Part shown: positions 60,005-64,000 of the stretch, piece after piece
Layout of the letters: every line of letters begins with the position of its first letter
Numbering within the stretch: position 1 is the stretch's first letter
Assembly: GCA_964534325.1 (NCBI GenBank)
Contig: CAZHOR010000011.1
Location: 18,922-82,921, forward strand
Direction of reading: 5' to 3'
Length of the DNA: 64,000 nt
Source: JdFR-22 sp964534325
GTDB taxonomy: Archaea > Halobacteriota > Archaeoglobi > Archaeoglobales > Archaeoglobaceae
Made by a program: the position numbers and the translations under genes
Notes under the pieces: model-generated
What the model was told of the DNA's origin: nothing
Seen by the model: the letters and a program-made list of their open reading frames with translations, nothing else
Database searches by the model: none

Positions 60005-60790
60005 TTGACAATTTGTATCGCCGCAATATGTAGATGCAATGGCGTTTCAGGATATGAAGAGGACTCTGAAGCAATAATTTTTGCCACTGATCATATGATA
60101 ACTCTTCCAGAGGTTGGTGAGTTCGAACACACTATCAAGAAATGCAGAAAAGTCAATAAAAATACAATAGCGATGCTGTCAGGAGAAGCTCTTTTGTTTG
60201 ACGATGCACTCGATGGAACGAATAGCTTACAGGGTTTTGATAGCATAAGAGATAAGATACATGAGAACATGAATAGTTTGAGAAACCAAAGGATCGAGAG
60301 TTACTTGCTTGACAGGTTCAACATTCGATTTGAAGATTTAGGAGATTACATGCAACTGCCACAACATAACAATATGTTAGAGAGGATAATGAACGAAATC
60401 AGCAATGTACACCTGAAAACTTCTGTCTTATTAGCCGGATATAAGAATAATAGAGCCGAACTCACTGAGATAAATGAGATTACATATATAAATACACGAG
60501 ATATTAACTTTAATGCAATAGGGTCGGGTGGAACACAGGCTATTAATACATTATTATTCCAAAGTCATACTAAAAACGATAAACTAAAAAGTGCTGTATA
60601 CAATGTGTTTAAAGCTAAGAAAAACTCTGAAGTTGCAAGTGGGGTTGGTAGAGAAACAGTTAGAGGGATTATGTTTGAGGATGGCCATACCCTTGAACTT
60701 ACTAACGAAAGTATTAAAGTGTTGAATGACATATGTGTACAGGAAACCAACTTTGGTAAATCCTATAGTAGATTAGATGAGATATTATAA
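60005..60790 (+). CDS. Proteasome-like Ntn hydrolase
   Basis: A protein of 261 residues starting at TTG 60005: M-TICIAAICRC puts a Thr right after the initiator, as for Ntn nucleophiles after methionine removal. EAIIFATDHMITLPEVGEFE and HTIKKCRKVNKNTIAMLSGE match proteasome beta-like strands (FATDHMIT aligns with AADRRAT of beta subunits). TYINTRDINFNAIGSGGTQA with GSGG is the C-terminal Ntn motif. It belongs to a proteasome-homologous family (Anbu-like or unknown), not to the 20S beta subunit itself. Substrate unknown. A small gene follows by 12 nt. Confidence 0.72.
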   Translation: MTICIAAICRCNGVSGYEEDSEAIIFATDHMITLPEVGEFEHTIKKCRKVNKNTIAMLSGEALLFDDALDGTNSLQGFDSIRDKIHENMNSLRNQRIESYLLDRFNIRFEDLGDYMQLPQHNNMLERIMNEISNVHLKTSVLLAGYKNNRAELTEINEITYINTRDINFNAIGSGGTQAINTLLFQSHTKNDKLKSAVYNVFKAKKNSEVASGVGRETVRGIMFEDGHTLELTNESIKVLNDICVQETNFGKSYSRLDEIL

Positions 60791-60802
60791 CAAGGTGATC
60801 AA

Positions 60803-60952
60803 ATGCTGGAAAAAATTGGAAGGAAAAAAGATGATAGATTTGATGAATTAGGTATCCTGCGAACAAGGATTTATCCAAGAGATGATGATATTGACATAGA
60901 CGCTAAAAGAAAAGAATTGATCAGAAAAATCAAGGAAGGCGAAATTGGATGA
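60803..60952 (+). CDS. Small partner ORF of the Ntn hydrolase (49 aa)
   Basis: ATG at 60803 is preceded by AAGGTGATC. The peptide is highly charged: MLEKIGRKKDDRFDELGILR, then TRIYPRDDDIDIDAKRKEL and KEGEIG. It starts 12 nt after the Ntn hydrolase and likely is co-translated. No family recognised. Confidence 0.5.
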   Translation: MLEKIGRKKDDRFDELGILRTRIYPRDDDIDIDAKRKELIRKIKEGEIG

Positions 60953-61168
60953 CCATATTTTTTGTTTTGTGAGTTCATCTTGTGCTTTTGTTAATCAGTA
61001 AAACGTGAGAATCTCTGTTGAACCCTTGACGAGATTTTCTTAGCTGTAGTCGAATAGTGAGACAATTTTTTAATTTACCTTCTATGTTGTAATTTTTATA
61101 TTGCCTAGTGGTATGCATATCAGTAATATTAAATATCTCTTCTTATTATTTCCTTGTGTCAAAAAAAT
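60953..61168. other. Intergenic gap before the XRE-CBS gene
   Basis: AT-rich, no ORF. TTTTTATATTGCC near 61096 and AATATTAAATATC (61127-61139, about 30-42 nt before the ATG) are candidate TATA boxes for the downstream gene. Confidence 0.4.
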
Positions 61169-61720
61169 ATGATGGCCGAAATTGAGGAGATAAAGAGGAG
61201 GAGGAAAAAGCTGGGTATTACTCAGAAGAAGTTGGCGGAGAGTCTAAACGTTAGCCAGCCATTAATAGCCAGAATTGAGGCTGGAAGTATTGATCCCAAG
61301 CTTTCTTTGGTGAAGAAGATTTTGAGCGCTCTGGAGATGATGGAGGGGAACATAACTGCGGGCAATATCATGCACTCTCCTGTGAGGTACGTTTCTCCTC
61401 AGACTACTCTGAAGGATGCTATTGAGTTGATGAGGACCGATGGAATTTCTCAGATGCCTGTGATCTCTTCCTCGAACCGTATCATTGGGAGTATTAATGA
61501 GAGCGCTGTGGTGAGGACCATTTTGTCTAAAGGTCTTGATGCTGGTGAGCTAAAGGTTAAAGACTGCATGGAGGATGCTTTTCCTCTGGTGTCGCCGAAT
61601 GAAGGGCTGGAATCCATTTCCAAAATGCTATTAAATGCCCAGGCTCTACTGGTGGTCGAGGGAGATGGAATAACCGGAATTATTACCAAGCATGACGTAA
61701 TGAAAGCCCTGAGAACTTGA
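61169..61720 (+). CDS. XRE-HTH regulator with CBS domain pair
   Basis: A protein of 183 residues from ATG 61169 (ATGATG). HTH: EIKRRRKKLGITQKKLAESL, NVSQPLIARIEAGSIDPKL. Then a CBS pair: AGNIMHSPVRYVSPQTTLKD, AIELMRTDGISQMPVIS and VKDCMEDAFPLVSPNEGLES through GITGIITKHDVMKAL. CBS domains bind adenosine nucleotides. XRE-CBS proteins are common regulators in methanogens and other euryarchaea. The next gene overlaps by 4 nt, so the regulator is co-expressed with a binding-protein-like partner. Confidence 0.87.
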   Translation: MMAEIEEIKRRRKKLGITQKKLAESLNVSQPLIARIEAGSIDPKLSLVKKILSALEMMEGNITAGNIMHSPVRYVSPQTTLKDAIELMRTDGISQMPVISSSNRIIGSINESAVVRTILSKGLDAGELKVKDCMEDAFPLVSPNEGLESISKMLLNAQALLVVEGDGITGIITKHDVMKALRT

Positions 61721-62556
61721 AGGGGGTGACGTATATCAGGCCGACAATAACTTCAGGAGAGGACCTCCATAACCTGGAGTATGCACAAGATGCCGACCTC
61801 ACCCTATTTATGGCTGGAAACCAGTTCATGGCCATGGAAGATTTGGTTAAGGCCTTTCAAGAAGAATATCCCGAGGTAGAGAGGATCTTTTATGAGACCC
61901 TCCCACCACGTTTGATGCTCAACCAGATCCTTAATGATGGTGCCCTTTTTGGAGACAGAGTCATTCCAGGGAACCCTGATATCTATTCTGCAGTTAATGA
62001 GGAATCCATGAAGACCTTAAAATATAAGGGACTGATCGATGACTATTTTATCTATCTCCACAACAGGATTGTTTTGATGGTGCCTGAAGATAACCCTGCA
62101 AAGATTGGTTCCGTAAAAGACCTTCAAAGGGGTGATGTCCGGATTTCGCAGCCCAGTCCGGATACAGAGGATATCGCTCACCACATTGTTGAGATGTACA
62201 GGCAGGCAGGGGGAGATGAGCTGGTTAGGAGAGTTATGGAGGAGAAAAGAGCTGAGGGTACCACCATTTATACCATAGTCCACCATAGAGAGACGGCCCT
62301 AAGGATCAGGAAGAAGTCGGTGGATGTTGGTCCCGTGTGGGCCACCGAAGTGGTGGAGGCAAGAGAGAAAGGACTAAAAGTGGGCATGATAGAACCCGGT
62401 AAGGAGCTGGACCAGAGAGATAATATAAACTATTACATTACCAGGCTTAATAACTGCCCCAACCCACAGAATGCCCGAAAATTTCTGGAGTTCATTAAAA
62501 GCGAGAGGGCACAACAGATATACTCCAGATATGGTTTCGTTCCCCATTTCACATGA
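61717..62556 (+). CDS. Periplasmic-binding-protein-like protein without signal peptide
   Basis: A protein of 279 residues beginning TTG (61717) or GTG (61726); no ATG before residue 33. The fold resembles molybdate/tungstate-type substrate-binding proteins (TLFMAGNQFMAMEDLVKAFQ like the HAGSL loop; FIKSERAQQIYSRYGFVPHF at the end), but there is no signal peptide or lipobox, so it should stay in the cytosol. It overlaps the XRE-CBS regulator. It may be the ligand sensor of that regulator or a metal-oxyanion chaperone (both inference). Confidence 0.6.
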   Translation: MKGVTYIRPTITSGEDLHNLEYAQDADLTLFMAGNQFMAMEDLVKAFQEEYPEVERIFYETLPPRLMLNQILNDGALFGDRVIPGNPDIYSAVNEESMKTLKYKGLIDDYFIYLHNRIVLMVPEDNPAKIGSVKDLQRGDVRISQPSPDTEDIAHHIVEMYRQAGGDELVRRVMEEKRAEGTTIYTIVHHRETALRIRKKSVDVGPVWATEVVEAREKGLKVGMIEPGKELDQRDNINYYITRLNNCPNPQNARKFLEFIKSERAQQIYSRYGFVPHFT

Positions 62557-62592
62557 GATTAAGTTAATGTGAACTGAACTGAAGTGATTCGC

Positions 62593-63225
62593 ATGAGGAA
62601 ATTGTTCTGGTATGGACTGGCGGATGAGGAAAAGCTGGATTACCTCAGGAAATTGAGTGTAGGCGTAATAGGTAGCAGATTGCTCATGGAGCTGTTGTGG
62701 AGGAGCTCTATCGGGTGCATAAGGTATATAGGGGATTTTATAACCCCTATGGACTCCAGAGTGGATGCCAGCATAAGACCACTGGAAGCGAACAACTACG
62801 ATGTGGTCCACCCCATGAGCAACGACACCACCATCCTCTCCTACCCCTACCCAGAAGATTACAATCGCTTAAGAAGTCAGTTGAAGGGTGTAGATGTGGT
62901 TATCGCCCATAAACACGTAGAAGAGGGGGCCAGAATCGCAGAAGAGCTGGGTTCCCCCTTCATACCAGATATTATAACCACATTTCTACCTGATGGAATA
63001 TCATTCTTTGATGTGGATTACCCATCAGTCAAGCATGACCCCATCTCATATGGTATAACCTGCTCTGTTCAAGCTGGAGAAGTGCTGCGGATATTTACCG
63101 GACACTGCCTGCCCGCTATCGCTCCTGAAGCCTACCTGGTAGATATCAGAACCCAGGACTACCTCCAGAAAATCGAGCTGAAGAAAGAGTCCGAACAAGA
63201 AACTGACGAATGGATGGCCAAATAG
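62593..63225 (+). CDS. ThiF/E1-like Rossmann protein (divergent)
   Basis: A protein of 210 residues from ATG 62593 (an ATT-type extension back to 62584 is unlikely). LRKLSVGVIGSRLLMELLWR followed by SSIGCIRYIGDFITP has the outline of the E1/ThiF nucleotide loop 'VxVVGxGGLG...LaraGVG.i.iiD', but GxGGLG is reduced to GSRLLME. DVVIAHKHVEEGARIAEELG is a later Rossmann part. It is 36 nt after the binding-protein gene. It may not adenylate; function not established. Confidence 0.5.
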   Translation: MRKLFWYGLADEEKLDYLRKLSVGVIGSRLLMELLWRSSIGCIRYIGDFITPMDSRVDASIRPLEANNYDVVHPMSNDTTILSYPYPEDYNRLRSQLKGVDVVIAHKHVEEGARIAEELGSPFIPDIITTFLPDGISFFDVDYPSVKHDPISYGITCSVQAGEVLRIFTGHCLPAIAPEAYLVDIRTQDYLQKIELKKESEQETDEWMAK

Positions 63226-63269
63226 TTAAGCTTACAAAGAAATAAAAAATAGAGATCAAAAAACTTTCT

Positions 63270-63359
63270 TTAATCTCTCTCCAAGTCTTTCTTGTCTATA
63301 TCTCCTCTTAGAAATTGGTTGATTCCTTCGATTGCTCTTTGCCGGTTCTTAGTCTTCAT
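63270..63359 (-). other. Short ORF of 29 codons after the DUF-like small gene
   Basis: ATG at 63359 overlaps the stop of the preceding small ORF: MKTKNRQRAIEGINQFLRGD ending in LERD. Either an independent micro-gene or the frameshifted end of the 63349-63495 protein, since joined they would give one ~78-residue protein. Confidence 0.3.
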
Positions 63360-63495
63360 TACCTACACCAGCAAGTTTTAAAGCTTTGACTGGGTTGTAT
63401 CCTCGTGCCAAGTAGTTCCCTACCTTCTTTCTTGCTTTCCTTCCATGCTCGCTTTCAATATTGGTAAGAAAGCGTTGATAGTTATTTATCCCCAT
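63349..63495 (-). CDS. Small basic protein (48 aa)
   Basis: On the minus strand GGGGGGTTAG precedes ATG 63495. MGINNYQRFLTNIESEHGRK continues with AARKKVGNYLARGYNPVKAL-like basic helices (ARKKVGNYLARGYNPVKALK) and ends in GVGNED. No family recognised. It may be joined by frameshift to the following 29-codon frame. Confidence 0.45.
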   Translation of the reverse strand: MGINNYQRFLTNIESEHGRKARKKVGNYLARGYNPVKALKLAGVGNED

Positions 63496-63674
63496 AATCT
63501 AACCCCCCATACTTTTTAACTTAAAGTAGGTTATATTGTAATTGTCTTTTCACTCCCCTTTAGGATTGTGTAAGTTATAGTGAAAATAAAGAAAGACTGT
63601 AACCCTTCAACCACCATAATGTAAGAACATACTCGGGTTATCCATGGGTTTATCGGGCAGGTGGGGGTAAGCCT

Positions 63675-63696
63675 CAGAGCCCATTTATGGCCTCTG
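63675..63696. repeat. Near-perfect hairpin
   Basis: CAGAGCCCAT (63675-63684), loop TT, ATGGCCTCTG (63687-63696): ten positions with one C:C mismatch. It lies in a G-rich stretch (63650-63700) that stands out against the AT-rich surroundings and has no ORF. Function unclear; a structured RNA or regulatory site is possible. The rest of 63496-63777 has no gene. Confidence 0.45.
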
Positions 63697-63777
63697 TGTG
63701 GAAGCTTATTATAAGCAATATCTCAGGTTATATTTATTATATACTTGCAATAGTTATTATTATTAACTGAGTCTTTT

Positions 63778-63972
63778 TTACTTTTTTAAACGTTTTTGAA
63801 CCTCAAACCATTCCGTGTCTCCTTGAAAAAGCCCGGAGAACATGCCGGCGTTTGCACACATTCCACATTTTTCACATATTGGTTTTTCTCCAGCGTTGCT
63901 GCTTCCAATACAACATGGTGTCTTTCTTTCTCCTTTATGATTCAGGGCACAATTTAATTTTCCAGTGATAGA
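63778..63972 (-). pseudogene. Cys-rich small protein remnant (DUF2769-like) at the right edge
   Basis: The minus strand is open from 63972 to a TAA at 63778: CALNHKGERKTPCCIGSSNA, then GEKPICEKCGMCANAGMFSG and DTEWFEVQKRLKK. The cysteine spacing (CC, CxxCxxC) suggests a metal-binding domain of the type seen in DUF2769 proteins of methanogens. No start codon occurs before the first Cys and a stop lies at 63973-63975, so the N-terminus is lost or frameshifted. Confidence 0.45.
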
Positions 63973-64000
63973 TTAGATGATAGGCAAAATGGCTCTACCG

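Overview
The window looks like a chromosomal segment of a euryarchaeon, possibly methanogen-related. The reasons are TATA-box promoters 24-30 nt upstream of start codons with leaderless or strong Shine-Dalgarno starts mixed, a cupin-type (archaeal) glucose-6-phosphate isomerase, a Wtp/Mod tungstate-molybdate ABC transporter, a proteasome-like Ntn hydrolase, a DUF365 protein, a DUF5371-like protein and an XRE-CBS regulator. I see no rRNA, tRNA, CRISPR array or transposase. The exact lineage cannot be read from this window.

Region 1 (1-14.6 kb) is an AT-rich defense island. A leftward EVE / DUF365 / unknown operon diverges from a rightward set: DUF499 AAA ATPase, small partner, DUF1156 Zn-ribbon adenine methylase, and SNF2-type helicase with a C-terminal DUF3883-like domain. 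A separate fusion of DUF262, HNH and Schlafen AlbA domains follows, then a decayed HAD gene and a repeat-containing PD-(D/E)xK-like nuclease.

Region 2 (14.7-22.5 kb) is a toxin-antitoxin archipelago: TumE/TumA, an orphan VapB-like antitoxin, MntA/HepT, a second MntA with a frameshifted HepT, VapBC (AbrB/PIN), AbiEi/AbiEii, and an RHH protein paired with a retropepsin-like protein. Several have clear autoregulatory operators. Between them lie many partial copies of the MNT-HEPN cassette, a piece of a type I restriction specificity subunit, and duplicated junctions.

Region 3 (22.5-30.4 kb) holds an RNase J-like metallo-hydrolase, a Csa3-like CARF-wHTH regulator, a Zn-finger protein, a rhomboid-like protease, a second mosaic of gene scraps (26.37-26.97 kb), SixA, a membrane protein, small RHH proteins, and two look-alike GTGGTGG hairpins. 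It also has a Zn-ribbon ORF with an in-frame amber codon and an AhpD-like protein.

Region 4 (30.5-55.8 kb) is a large alpha-glucan/trehalose cluster, mostly leftward and tightly coupled: TreZ, a GH57 protein (DUF3536 type), TreY, MalQ, TreS-maltokinase fusion, GlgB, TreT, GH57 amylase, a GT4/5 synthase and glucan phosphorylase. Rightward genes are a sugar nucleotidyltransferase, a GalT-like HIT protein, glucose-6-phosphate isomerase and a GT3-type glycogen synthase. Three trehalose routes (TreYZ, TreS, TreT) are present together, but no GlgE is seen although a maltokinase domain is.

Region 5 (55.8-64 kb) holds rhodanese and GNAT proteins, a tungstate/molybdate ABC operon with a ModE-type HTH, the Ntn hydrolase with a small partner, and an XRE-CBS regulator coupled to a binding protein without a signal peptide and a ThiF-like protein. 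Small ORFs and a Cys-rich fragment lie at the right edge.
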